From Bacteroidales bacterium (lineage in GTDB: Bacteria; Bacteroidota; Bacteroidia; Bacteroidales; CG2-30-32-10), in contig DAOQAK010000009.1 of the NCBI GenBank assembly GCA_035353855.1, forward strand, positions 1-64,000: a stretch of 64,000 nt of DNA. The letters are read 5' to 3'. The position numbers and the translations under genes were made by a program. Below the pieces are notes generated by a model. The model was not told the origin of the DNA. It was given only the letters and a program-made list of their open reading frames with translations, and did not search any database. This document shows positions 17,435 through 26,355 of the stretch, piece by piece (positions within the stretch are counted from its first letter, which is position 1; every line of letters starts with the position of its first letter).

Positions 17435-17524
17435 ATGCCAAGCGGAAAAAAAAGAAAGAGACATAAAATGTCTACCCACAAACGTAAAAAACGCCTAAGA
17501 AAAAACAGGCATAAAAAGAAATAA
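17435..17524 (+). CDS. Tiny AURKAIP1/COX24-type (mS38/bS22-like) ribosomal protein
   Basis: A 29-residue, extremely basic protein (Lys, Arg and His make up most residues; it opens MPSGKKRKRHKMSTHKRKK and continues to three terminal Lys). The KRKRHKM-x-THKRKKR core is the signature of the AURKAIP1/COX24 domain, found in mitochondrial mS38 and small bacterial ribosomal proteins and conserved downstream of HU genes in many Bacteroidota. It probably binds rRNA of the small subunit. It follows HU by 31 bp and precedes rng, so the three genes form a translation/nucleoid cluster. It is too short for ordinary gene finders. Confidence 0.85.
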   Translation: MPSGKKRKRHKMSTHKRKKRLRKNRHKKK

Positions 17525-17661
17525 TTTTTTCTTGATTTTACGTTTTATATTTTCTCTTAAAATGATAGGAATTCGAAGGTTGTTACTTCTTATTTTTATT
17601 TATTTTCATATCGCCACATAGGTGGTTGATGTGTTATGTATTACTTTTATAAATCATCAGG

Positions 17662-19212
17662 GTGAATAAAGAATTAATTATCGACTCGACCGCTTCTGAA
17701 GTAGTTATTGCTTTACTGGAAGAAAAGCGTCTTGTCGAGCTCAATAATGATAAAAGCGGGAAGAATTTTGCCGTTGGCGATTTATATCTGGGAAAGGTTA
17801 AAAAAATTATTCCGGGTCTTAATGCTGCCTTTGTTGATGTAGGGTATGAAAAAGATGCTTTCCTGCATTATCTCGATTTAGGCTCCCAGATTCTTTCATT
17901 GAATAAAATGATTAAAATGGCGATGTCGAATAAACAAGGCATCCCATCAATGGAAGATTTTCGTCTTGAAAAAGAAATTGAAAAAACAGGGAAGATCTCG
18001 AATGTAATAAATGTTAACCAGCAAATTTTAGTTCAGGTTGCAAAAGAACCTATTTCTACTAAAGGACCCAGAATAAGTTCGGAGATTTCTTTTGCAGGAA
18101 GGTATCTTGTACTGGTACCTTTTAATGATAAAATTTCTGTTTCTCAGAAAATAAAAAATCCCGAAGAACGTAATCGCTTAAAAAGATTGGTTCAAAGCAT
18201 ACGTCCCAAAAATTTTGGTATCATCATTCGTACTGTTGCCGAAAACCGCATGGTTGCCGAACTGGATACAGATCTAAGAGAATTAGTTCATAAATGGGAT
18301 TCATCCATTGCAAAGCTTGCAACATCAAAAGCGCCCGTAAAAATCCTTGGCGAATTAAACCGCACATCAGCCATACTGCGCGATCTGCTTAATGAATCAT
18401 TCAATAATATTCATGTTAATGATCAGCGGTTATTTGATGAAATAAGAAATTACGTACATACAATATCTCCCGATTTGCAGGATATTGTGAAGTTATATAA
18501 AGGTAAAGCACCAATTTTTGAACATTTTGGAGTAGAAAAACAAATTAAAACTTCTTTCGGGAAAAATGTTTCTATAAAAAGTGGTGCATACCTCATCATT
18601 GAACATACCGAAGCATTACACGTAATTGATGTAAATAGTGGTCATCGCACAAATGCAGAAAACAACCAGGAACAAAATGCACTGGATGTTAATCTCGAAG
18701 CAGCATCGGAAGTTGCCCGTCAATTAAGGCTTAGAGATATGGGCGGCATAATTGTTATCGATTTTATTGATATGCATGATGGTCATAATCGTCGAAAATT
18801 ATATGAAAGACTAAGAGATGAAATGCGTATGGACAGAGCAAAGCATACCATTTTACCTCCAAGTAAATTCGGACTTGTGCAAATCACCCGTCAGCGTGTA
18901 CGTCCTGAGATGAATATTGAAACTGTTGAAAAATGTCCGGTATGTGATGGTACAGGCGAAATAAAAGCAAGCATCATTTATGTTGATGAAATTGAGAATA
19001 ACATAAAATATCTTATCCAGAATCAGAATGAAAAATTCCTGAAGATGTGCGTGCATCCATATATATATGCATACCTTACAAAAGGAATTCCATCGGTTAG
19101 CTTAAAATGGTTCCTGAAATTCAAAAAGCGAATTCGTATTGTTCCTATGTCATCGTATCATTTATTGGAATATCACTTTTTCAATAAAGATGATGATGAA
19201 ATAAAACTGTAA
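17662..19212 (+). CDS. rng: Ribonuclease E/G family endoribonuclease
   Basis: A 516-residue RNase G-type enzyme starting at GTG (17662). The N-terminal S1 RNA-binding domain is visible (GDLYLGKVKKIIPGLNAAFVDVGYEKDAFLHYLDLG), followed by the RNase H-like and catalytic DNase I-like parts with the metal-binding Asp residues in VIDVNSG and IVIDFIDM, and the Zn-link CPVCDGTG at ~residue 420. It processes rRNA and decays mRNA from 5' monophosphate ends. There is no long RNase E scaffold tail, so G-type is the right class. recX follows after 17 bp. Confidence 0.95.
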   Translation: MNKELIIDSTASEVVIALLEEKRLVELNNDKSGKNFAVGDLYLGKVKKIIPGLNAAFVDVGYEKDAFLHYLDLGSQILSLNKMIKMAMSNKQGIPSMEDFRLEKEIEKTGKISNVINVNQQILVQVAKEPISTKGPRISSEISFAGRYLVLVPFNDKISVSQKIKNPEERNRLKRLVQSIRPKNFGIIIRTVAENRMVAELDTDLRELVHKWDSSIAKLATSKAPVKILGELNRTSAILRDLLNESFNNIHVNDQRLFDEIRNYVHTISPDLQDIVKLYKGKAPIFEHFGVEKQIKTSFGKNVSIKSGAYLIIEHTEALHVIDVNSGHRTNAENNQEQNALDVNLEAASEVARQLRLRDMGGIIVIDFIDMHDGHNRRKLYERLRDEMRMDRAKHTILPPSKFGLVQITRQRVRPEMNIETVEKCPVCDGTGEIKASIIYVDEIENNIKYLIQNQNEKFLKMCVHPYIYAYLTKGIPSVSLKWFLKFKKRIRIVPMSSYHLLEYHFFNKDDDEIKL

Positions 19213-19229
19213 CCTTTTAATATTTCTGC

Positions 19230-19712
19230 ATGAAAAAAGCAGAAAAAAATATATATACCACATCCCAGGCGCTAAAGAAAGCTGCCGATTATTGTGTAGT
19301 TCAGGAACGTTGTCAGCAGGAAATACGAACAAAACTATACGACTGGGGAATATATAATGATGATGCAGAACAGGTAATAGCTGAATTGATTTCCTTAGGG
19401 TTTATTAATGAGGAACGTTTTGCAAAAGCATTTGCAGGTGGCAAATTCAGAATGAAAAAGTGGGGCAAACTGAAAATAAAAAATGAACTGAAGCGAAAAA
19501 ATATTTCTGATTACTGCATAAACAAAGGATTGCAGGAAATAAGCCATTCGGAATATTTGAAAGCATTAAAAGAAATTGTTCTGAAAAAATCGAAAGAAGT
19601 AAAAGAAAAAAACAGCTATAAAAGAATGAACCGGATTATAAGTTATGCCATTCAGAAAGGTTATGAAAACGATTTGGTATGGGATATAGCTAAAACAATG
19701 ATTAAAGAATGA
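19230..19712 (+). CDS. recX: Regulatory protein RecX
   Basis: A 160-residue all-helical protein made of three-helix RecX repeats: ALKKAADYCVVQERCQQEIRTKLYDWG, then VIAELISLGFINEERFAKAFAGGKFRMKKWGKLKIKNELKRKNIS, the family signature. RecX modulates RecA filaments. recA itself is not nearby; the gene follows rng by 17 bp and shares its strand, so it is probably cotranscribed. Confidence 0.9.
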   Translation: MKKAEKNIYTTSQALKKAADYCVVQERCQQEIRTKLYDWGIYNDDAEQVIAELISLGFINEERFAKAFAGGKFRMKKWGKLKIKNELKRKNISDYCINKGLQEISHSEYLKALKEIVLKKSKEVKEKNSYKRMNRIISYAIQKGYENDLVWDIAKTMIKE

Positions 19713-19764
19713 AATTTTTTTTCTTTTTTTTTAATTAAGCCTCCATTTTTCAAAACAATATGGG

Positions 19765-19995
19765 TTGTTTCCTAAACAAAACCAATTGTTTCCTGAAATT
19801 TGTTTGCTGTTTAAGCAACACAACCCTTTATTTCCTAAACACGATTCGTTTTTTCATATAAGCTGTTGGTTGTTTTCTATACAAAACCCACAGTTTCCTG
19901 AAAACAATCGCTTGTTTCCCTGGCACAACCCTTTGTTTCCTGAAACAGGTAGGTTAAAAACCAAAACATGCAGGCTGTTACCAAAAAACGGTTAA
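19765..19995. repeat. Degenerate 21-bp tandem repeat, eleven units
   Basis: Eleven consecutive 21-bp units, in phase, with a consensus near ttgtttcctnaacacaaccct; units at 19765, 19912 and 19933 are the best matches. The period equals seven codons, so an open reading frame of LFPxxNP heptads runs through by chance or design, but it lacks an ATG in that frame and opens only at TTG. The array fills the space between convergent recX and the 257-residue protein gene and touches the latter's stop codon. Confidence 0.8.
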
Positions 19996-20765
19996 GCAGT
20001 TTTAGTGAATTTGATACCGCTGATTTCTTTATATTCAGGACTTGTTGAACCAAATACCGACTTTACATATACTTTTACATCCATTGCTATATTATATAAG
20101 CCGGTATTTTCTTTATAAAGGATTTTATTACGTTCGATACGGGCATTGCTTAATGCAGTTATGGCATTAATTACCGCAGTATTCTTTGTTTTCATATTTG
20201 TCAGCAAGGTATTCAAAGTTGCAACCTTCAAATCAGTTTCATTAGGGATGTATCCTGTTTCGGAAGTTAATAAATTGATAAGCTTAGCAAAATTATCGAT
20301 ACGATTATCGTAACTCATTTGCGATGCAGATATTTGTTTAATTTCTTCGCTTATAGTATTTATTTCGGGTTGTGTTTCGGCAACTTTGCCGGGGAGGCTG
20401 ATAATCTCTTTTTTAGGTGTAGCTCTTTTGCCGGTAATTTTTCGCGTGATAGTTTTAGCATCATCAATTTTTTGTACAGTAACATCGGAACTTTCCAAAG
20501 CACTTAAAACGCGTGTTGTGAATTTACTTAATGGATTAAACAAAATTTCGCGTGCATCGACAGCTAATGAATATGCATTATGTTTGTCCTTTACAGTTGC
20601 CAGTGATGTTTGGGCAGCAGTAAGCAGGGTATTTAATGCTGTGAGCTTAAGAGATGCTTTAGCCGGATTGTAAGTTGTACCATATCCTGTACAAAAGGAA
20701 ATTAATTGTTCAAAATTGGCTACGTTCCTGGCGTGGCCTGTTTCATTTGTTTTCATAGTTTTCAT
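19992..20765 (-). CDS. Internally duplicated alpha-helical protein of unknown function
   Basis: A 257-residue protein with no signal peptide or membrane segment. The two halves look like diverged copies: residues ~15-95 (NVANFEQLISFCTGYG, then KLTALNTLLTAAQTSL) and ~155-255 (RIDNFAKLINLLTSETGY, then KVATLNTLLTNMKTK), each predicted as long helices, joined by a basic linker (~105-125, KITGKRATPKKE). I remember similar sequences as uncharacterised Bacteroidota proteins but know no function. A helical-bundle or coiled-coil cytoplasmic protein is likely. It is monocistronic, with the 21-bp repeat array directly at its 3' end. Confidence 0.7.
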   Translation of the reverse strand: MKTMKTNETGHARNVANFEQLISFCTGYGTTYNPAKASLKLTALNTLLTAAQTSLATVKDKHNAYSLAVDAREILFNPLSKFTTRVLSALESSDVTVQKIDDAKTITRKITGKRATPKKEIISLPGKVAETQPEINTISEEIKQISASQMSYDNRIDNFAKLINLLTSETGYIPNETDLKVATLNTLLTNMKTKNTAVINAITALSNARIERNKILYKENTGLYNIAMDVKVYVKSVFGSTSPEYKEISGIKFTKTA

Positions 20766-21272
20766 TTTTTTTTGTTTGTAATTTATTTTTTCGACCTACT
20801 TTTTTCTTGATAAAAAAGCTTTGAAGAAAAAACGTAAGTTTTATAAAGGATATTGTATTATTTGCTGTTTTTTAAATAAGAGAGGCACTAATAATTCAGA
20901 GACTTGAAAAATTAAAAAATCACTTCATTTTCCAATTATTAATTCAAACTTACCACCTATTGTCAAAACATAACCAAATATAAATTTGTGTTTGACTTTA
21001 TGTTGTTTTTAACAGTTTGTAAAGGAAAAAAATAGTTATGAACAGGATGCACTTATTAATGCATGGTATAACCGAACGTTATAACCAGTTTATCGAATTA
21101 ATGCAAAAGTATTAAAATGCGAAAAAGTCTTAAATTCAATACGTTATTAACTATATTTAAAATATCGCCATATATTTATGCGTTCTATTTTTAGTTAATT
21201 TTTTTCTGAAAAATTTTGCAGATTATTAAATTAAAATTGAATTAACAAAATGTTTAATCAAAATCCCAAACA
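20766..21272. other. Intergenic region between divergent genes
   Basis: 507 bp of AT-rich DNA separating the duplicated helical protein (minus) from the large T9SS protein (plus). It should hold both promoters, but I find no convincing TTG/TAnnTTTG pair. A short frame at 21013-21084 encodes a peptide ending YEQDALINAWYNRTL that faintly recalls the start of FecR-type anti-sigma proteins; it is too short to call a gene. No repeat or RNA gene was recognised. Confidence 0.5.
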
Positions 21273-24200
21273 ATGAAAACAAAAAAAATCAGAAATGCGC
21301 TACTTGCGCTGGTATTAATTGCAACATGGATTGCTACAATTGATGTAAAAGGACAAAATGGGAGGTACAGTGGTCAAGAAATAATGACCCAAACAGGTGA
21401 ATTAGTTCAAGCATATAGTTATTCCGGTTGTGGATTAAATTATACTACAGGAAGTGTAAAATTAGCGGCTAGGCATCTTAGCCCTACATCTGTTACACAA
21501 CCGGCATCTATCAATATAACTGGTATTCCAAATAATGCAATTATTGTAAAAGCCTTTATAACATGGGTTATTGATGATTGTGCAAGTAGTTATAATAATT
21601 GCAATGTTCAATTTTATAATACTTCTAACACTTCTTATACGATTAATAATGTTCCTTATCTTGTCTCATCTCCTACAGGTAATGGTTGGATGTATGGAAT
21701 CAGGAGTTTTGAAACAGAAGTAACAAATTATATTTCTCTACCATATAGTGGAACTTATAAAGTGAATTTGCTTCCTACAGCAAATTATCAACCTCCTTAT
21801 AACCCTGATACTGATGGAGCAACATTATTTATTATTTATAAAATACCCAACAGTAATTTTATAGGTAACATAAATATATATAATGGAATGATTCAAAGCA
21901 ATGGTAGTAGCACCATGAGTCAGCAATTATCGGGCTTAAATATTATTAATACACCTAATAATCCTAAAGCTTTTTTATTGCTTGCAGATTTTCAGGATAA
22001 TGCATATGGCCCAAATCAATATCCTTCTGTAACATATAATAATATTAATACAATTAACTTTTTACCAAATTTCTGGAATTTTGAAGAACAAGCAACAAAT
22101 TTAACTCAAAACCAAAGTACTTATAATTTCACTATAAATATTCCACTTTTCGGAGGTGGTTATGATGTTGGAAGTTTGCATTTAGCGGGAATATATTATC
22201 AAAGCCCAATTGTAGATGCAGGAAATAATCAAGCTATTTGTAGCGCGGGGCAATGTGCTACATTAACTGCAACAGGAGCTTCTTCATATATATGGAGTAA
22301 TGGATCTACATCAAATCCTATTATTGTTTGTCCAACGACAACAACAACCTACTCTGTTACTGGAACAACTGCTGAAGGATGTACAGGAAGCGATAATGTA
22401 ATTGTATCTGTAAGTACACCTCCTCCTGCTTTTACTATTTCCGGGAAAAATAATAATTGTAATCCGCAACCTAAAACATATACTGTTTCACCCTTTAACT
22501 CTGCATATACGTGGACTTGGTCAGTAAATGGAGGCATAGCTCATTCTTTTACATCAAGTACTTTTACCATTGACTGGGGATCAAGTGGTATTAATCTTCC
22601 CGGGGGAGGAACAATTACAGTTACAGCTAATAATAATGGCTGTACTACAACGTCTACTTTTAAAGTATATGAATGTTGCGATAATACGGCAACATATACA
22701 TATAACGATGCGACGATAAATTCAAATACTACAATTAACGGAAGTACAATTATAGTGAATGGCACTTTAACTATTACCAATTTTGGTACTGTATATCCTA
22801 CAGTAAACTGGAATGATGACCAGGTATATTTTGGTCCTATGGCAAAAATAAATATTGTTCCCGGTTGTACACTTAATATTACAAGAAGTAATTTACAGGC
22901 ATGCGATACTATTTTATGGGACGGTATTTATGTTACTTCTACTAAAAAGAAAGCATTAGTATTTATTGAAGGTTCAACAGTAAAAGATGCTCTTAATGCA
23001 GTGGTTTCCATTGCTGGTGGCGGATTTAGTTTTTTGAATTCATTATTTGACAAAAATTATAAGTGTGTTTGGGCGCATTATTATAATGCAAGTCATGTTG
23101 GACATATTAACTCAACAAATTTCTATTGTACCTCAACTCTATTATATCCTCACAAAAATGAACGAACATATATTGGAGTTGAAGCTGATTCGGTAAAATT
23201 TTTATTTATTGGTGATAGCGCAACTTCTGCCAAAAATCAATTCGATAATATGGATTTTGGTATAAAATCTCTTGACAGCTATGTAAAGGTATACAATAAT
23301 AAGTTTACCAATATAAAACCTACGGTTTCGTATATAAACCCTACACATACAATTTTTACGGCAATTCAATCCGATGCTATCAATACATCTTCTTCATACC
23401 CGTTAGCTAAACTTAAAGTAGGCGATCATTATGTTTCGGGTTATTATAAAAGTAATTTATTCCAGAATTGTGAAAATGGCATTTGTACTAATGATAATTA
23501 TTTTGTTGATATTACAGAAAACAATCTCGAATATACTATTATTGGGAATAATTGGGGTGAAGCTATTTATACAGGTTCTGTTTCACAATCATCGGCTCCC
23601 GTAGAGATATATAAGAATACACTTGTAACGTATAAGCGAGGGATTCATGTAATAAATTCAAGTGCAGCTATGGTAAAATGTAATATAATTAGTATAAAAG
23701 CTCCCATAACTTCACAATCATATGAAACTCGTGGAATTCTTGCCGAAAACTGCCAAAGCGCTACAATTGCTCAAAATACCGTAACAGGACCTTCGGGAGG
23801 TAATGGTGACTGGCGTATTACTGGCATACGTGCCGATGGATGTCCCGGAACAATAATGCAATGCAACAGTTCTTCATCTGTTGGCAGGGGAATAATTTTT
23901 GGCGGAGTTTGTACTCCCGGTACCGATATGTCGAAAAATGATATGACCAATTACATGGACGGACTTTTCCTAAATTGGTGCGTTATGGGCCAGCAAGGCT
24001 CAAGCGGTTATCCTACTGATAATACTTGGTGGGTTACAGGTAGTCGTAATAGCGATACTTATGCTTATAATTCCTATGGTAACCAATCTCCTTTTTATGT
24101 TAGAAATACAGGAGGTGTTTATGTGCCAACAATTAACACATTCACTATTGGTTATCCTCCAGTTACTATTAATCAAACCACCGGCTATTCTTATGTGCGT

Positions 24201-25034
24201 TGTAATTATTGTTCAGGAGGTGCTATGAGTATGAGCCAAACAGAAGCAGAAGTTCCTGTAATTGATAAAACAGATGAGTACACTGCAATAATTGAAAATA
24301 ACAATGATGCACTAATAAGCAGTGAAAACAAATGGCTGATGAGGTATTTCCTGTATAAAAATGTTTTATCGGAAAACCAAACCACAACAAGTATAGTAAG
24401 CAATTTTATGCAAGCCAATCAGGATAGTGATATTGGAAAACTGGTACAGGTAAACAATTTTATTGAAAATGGCGAATATGCAAAAGCACAGGAGGAAATT
24501 AGTAGTATTACATCGAGCAGTACAATGGCGGATAACCTTATAGGTTTTTATAAATTGTATTCTGAAAAACTAATTTCAGATAATAAGTATCTGCTTACTG
24601 ATGCCGATAAACCTGTATTTGCAGAAATAGCTCAGCAATGTCCTTACCAGTACGGACCAGCAGTATACCATGCACGTGCATACCTTAAAGCATGTGGCGA
24701 TATAACAGAGTACATCAATTCGTGCGAAAATACTTTGCCTGCATCGGGTTCAAAATTGTCAAACACTAATGAAAATACCATACAGGAAATAACAATTAGT
24801 GTTTATCCCAACCCTGCAAAAGACGAGGTTATTATTTCTATACCTATTGAAATCAAAAGTATATACAAGATAGAGCTAATAGATGTTCTTGGACAAACTA
24901 TACTTTCAGAAAGTATAAATAAAAATCTTTATACTTTATCCTTAAGTGGAATTAATAAAGGTGTTTATATTTGTAAAATATTAGATGAAAAAAGCAATGT
25001 TTTATTCAATGATAAACTTACAGTTATTAAATAA
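21273..25034 (+). CDS. Large secreted T9SS protein with right-handed beta-helix
   Basis: A 1253-residue exported protein. Signal peptide to VKGQ (~residue 28). Residues ~30-310 form a beta-sandwich-like N-terminal domain; ~315-380 is a PKD-like domain of the type with ICSAGQCATLTATGASSYIWSNGST; ~380-470 is a second Ig-like domain. From ~480 to ~970 come irregular Asn/Ile/Val strands with IYKNTL, AENCQSATIAQNTVTG and RADGCPG turns, the pattern of a parallel beta-helix. A helical stretch (~985-1150) precedes a type A T9SS domain (VYPNPAKDEVIISI, NKGVYICKIL). A polysaccharide-binding or lyase-like surface role is possible, but no catalytic residues could be assigned. Confidence 0.82.
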   Translation: MKTKKIRNALLALVLIATWIATIDVKGQNGRYSGQEIMTQTGELVQAYSYSGCGLNYTTGSVKLAARHLSPTSVTQPASINITGIPNNAIIVKAFITWVIDDCASSYNNCNVQFYNTSNTSYTINNVPYLVSSPTGNGWMYGIRSFETEVTNYISLPYSGTYKVNLLPTANYQPPYNPDTDGATLFIIYKIPNSNFIGNINIYNGMIQSNGSSTMSQQLSGLNIINTPNNPKAFLLLADFQDNAYGPNQYPSVTYNNINTINFLPNFWNFEEQATNLTQNQSTYNFTINIPLFGGGYDVGSLHLAGIYYQSPIVDAGNNQAICSAGQCATLTATGASSYIWSNGSTSNPIIVCPTTTTTYSVTGTTAEGCTGSDNVIVSVSTPPPAFTISGKNNNCNPQPKTYTVSPFNSAYTWTWSVNGGIAHSFTSSTFTIDWGSSGINLPGGGTITVTANNNGCTTTSTFKVYECCDNTATYTYNDATINSNTTINGSTIIVNGTLTITNFGTVYPTVNWNDDQVYFGPMAKINIVPGCTLNITRSNLQACDTILWDGIYVTSTKKKALVFIEGSTVKDALNAVVSIAGGGFSFLNSLFDKNYKCVWAHYYNASHVGHINSTNFYCTSTLLYPHKNERTYIGVEADSVKFLFIGDSATSAKNQFDNMDFGIKSLDSYVKVYNNKFTNIKPTVSYINPTHTIFTAIQSDAINTSSSYPLAKLKVGDHYVSGYYKSNLFQNCENGICTNDNYFVDITENNLEYTIIGNNWGEAIYTGSVSQSSAPVEIYKNTLVTYKRGIHVINSSAAMVKCNIISIKAPITSQSYETRGILAENCQSATIAQNTVTGPSGGNGDWRITGIRADGCPGTIMQCNSSSSVGRGIIFGGVCTPGTDMSKNDMTNYMDGLFLNWCVMGQQGSSGYPTDNTWWVTGSRNSDTYAYNSYGNQSPFYVRNTGGVYVPTINTFTIGYPPVTINQTTGYSYVRCNYCSGGAMSMSQTEAEVPVIDKTDEYTAIIENNNDALISSENKWLMRYFLYKNVLSENQTTTSIVSNFMQANQDSDIGKLVQVNNFIENGEYAKAQEEISSITSSSTMADNLIGFYKLYSEKLISDNKYLLTDADKPVFAEIAQQCPYQYGPAVYHARAYLKACGDITEYINSCENTLPASGSKLSNTNENTIQEITISVYPNPAKDEVIISIPIEIKSIYKIELIDVLGQTILSESINKNLYTLSLSGINKGVYICKILDEKSNVLFNDKLTVIK

Positions 25035-25047
25035 TTTTTAAACTTCG

Positions 25048-25080
25048 AAGCATTCCGATATATATCGGAATGCTTTTATT
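25048..25080 (+). terminator. Palindromic terminator
   Basis: A perfect 28-nt palindrome (25048-25075, core ccgatatatatcgg) followed by a T-rich tail. It ends the large T9SS gene and lies only 7 bp before the next start codon. Confidence 0.75.
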
Positions 25081-25082
25081 TT

Positions 25083-26297
25083 ATGAAAAAAGTACTAATA
25101 ATATTATTGTTTTTTCTATATACAGTAAAAGGAATTACTCAAAATTTAGTTCCTAATCCAAGTTTTGAAGAATATTCAATCTGTCCATCTTCTTTAGGTC
25201 AGTTATCTTTTTCTATTCCATGGCAAAACCCAAATAATCGCACTCCTGATTTTTGCAATTCTTGTTGTAGTATTTCAACTGGTTCTTCTGTTCCTGATAA
25301 TTCATGGGGGAATGAAAATGCACATACAGGTATTGGTTATAGTGGAATTTGTTCATTTTATAAGTCAGAACTGGGTAGAGAATATGTACAGGTTCTTCTA
25401 ATAGATAGTTTAAAAAACAATACGATATATTGCGTTGAATTTTATGTAAGTCTTGGAGATAAATCAGATTATGCTGTAAATAATCTTGGGGCGTTCCTGT
25501 CTACAATGGCAATAAATAGTACGAACGATCTTATAATTTGCATTCCTCAAATTATTAATATTAGTACAAATCCTTTAACAAATAAAGACGGTTGGAAAAA
25601 AATATCAGGTTCGTTTGTTGCATCAGGAGGTGAAAAATATATTACTATCGGGAATTTTAATGACGATCCTTTTTCAGATACTATCCATGTAGATTCATCT
25701 GGATATTGTGGAGGAATGACATATTATTACATAGATGATGTGTGCGTTTACGATTGCAGTGCACCTGTATATATTGCTGAAGCAGGAAATAACACAACAA
25801 TATGCAAAGGCGATAGTGTGCAGATAGGTTCTACGCCTCATGCTCAATACCTATATAACTGGCAACCATCAATAGGATTAAGCGATACAACAATTGCAAA
25901 CCCTTATGCTAAACCTGAAATTACAACAAAATATTATTTAACCCAAAAAGATTTTAAATTCGATGAAACGATTGATAGCATTACTGTATTTGTAAAAGAT
26001 TGCAATGATTCAATTACAATACCAAATGCCTTTACCCCCAACGGCGATAGCTACAATGATTATTTTATAGTTCATGGAAAAAATATTAAAACCATAAGCG
26101 GAAAAATATTTAACCGCTGGGGGCAGGAGCTATACAAGTTTACAGATGCAAACAGCAACCCGATAGCTATCGGGTGGAATGGTAAAACCGAACAGGGAAA
26201 TGAAGTTTCGGAAGGGACATATTTTTATATTATTACTGTTACTTTTGAAAACGGAGAAGTGCAGGAAAAGCATGGATGTATTGAGTTGCTGAGGTAA
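25083..26297 (+). CDS. Secreted protein with gliding-type (type B) T9SS sorting domain
   Basis: A 404-residue protein with a short signal peptide (to ~residue 20). Residues ~20-220 begin with NLVPNPSFEEYSICPSSLGQ, an N-terminal domain typical of Bacteroidota surface proteins, resembling a carbohydrate-binding jelly roll and Cys-rich (PDFCNSCCS). About 230-305 is a PKD-like domain (AGNNTTICKGDSVQIG). The C-terminal ~90 residues are the gliding motility-associated type B sorting domain (IPNAFTPNGDSYNDYF, IFNRWGQELY, GWNGKTEQGNEVSEGTYFYI). No enzymatic motif is seen. Confidence 0.85.
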   Translation: MKKVLIILLFFLYTVKGITQNLVPNPSFEEYSICPSSLGQLSFSIPWQNPNNRTPDFCNSCCSISTGSSVPDNSWGNENAHTGIGYSGICSFYKSELGREYVQVLLIDSLKNNTIYCVEFYVSLGDKSDYAVNNLGAFLSTMAINSTNDLIICIPQIINISTNPLTNKDGWKKISGSFVASGGEKYITIGNFNDDPFSDTIHVDSSGYCGGMTYYYIDDVCVYDCSAPVYIAEAGNNTTICKGDSVQIGSTPHAQYLYNWQPSIGLSDTTIANPYAKPEITTKYYLTQKDFKFDETIDSITVFVKDCNDSITIPNAFTPNGDSYNDYFIVHGKNIKTISGKIFNRWGQELYKFTDANSNPIAIGWNGKTEQGNEVSEGTYFYIITVTFENGEVQEKHGCIELLR

Positions 26298-26355
26298 TTC
26301 AGAAATAAAACACAAGAATTTTTAATGTTGAATTATTAATTTTAAATGAAATAAA

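Noticed and set aside
19765..19995. 76-codon LFPxxNP heptad protein
   Set aside because: It opens only at TTG, has no leader signal, and the units are too degenerate; described as a DNA repeat instead, though expression is not excluded.
21013..21115. Short frames YEQDALINAWYNRTL and MNRMHLLMHGITERYNQF
   Set aside because: They faintly recall the start of a FecR-type protein but are below 26 codons and overlap in different frames; not enough to call a gene or a remnant.
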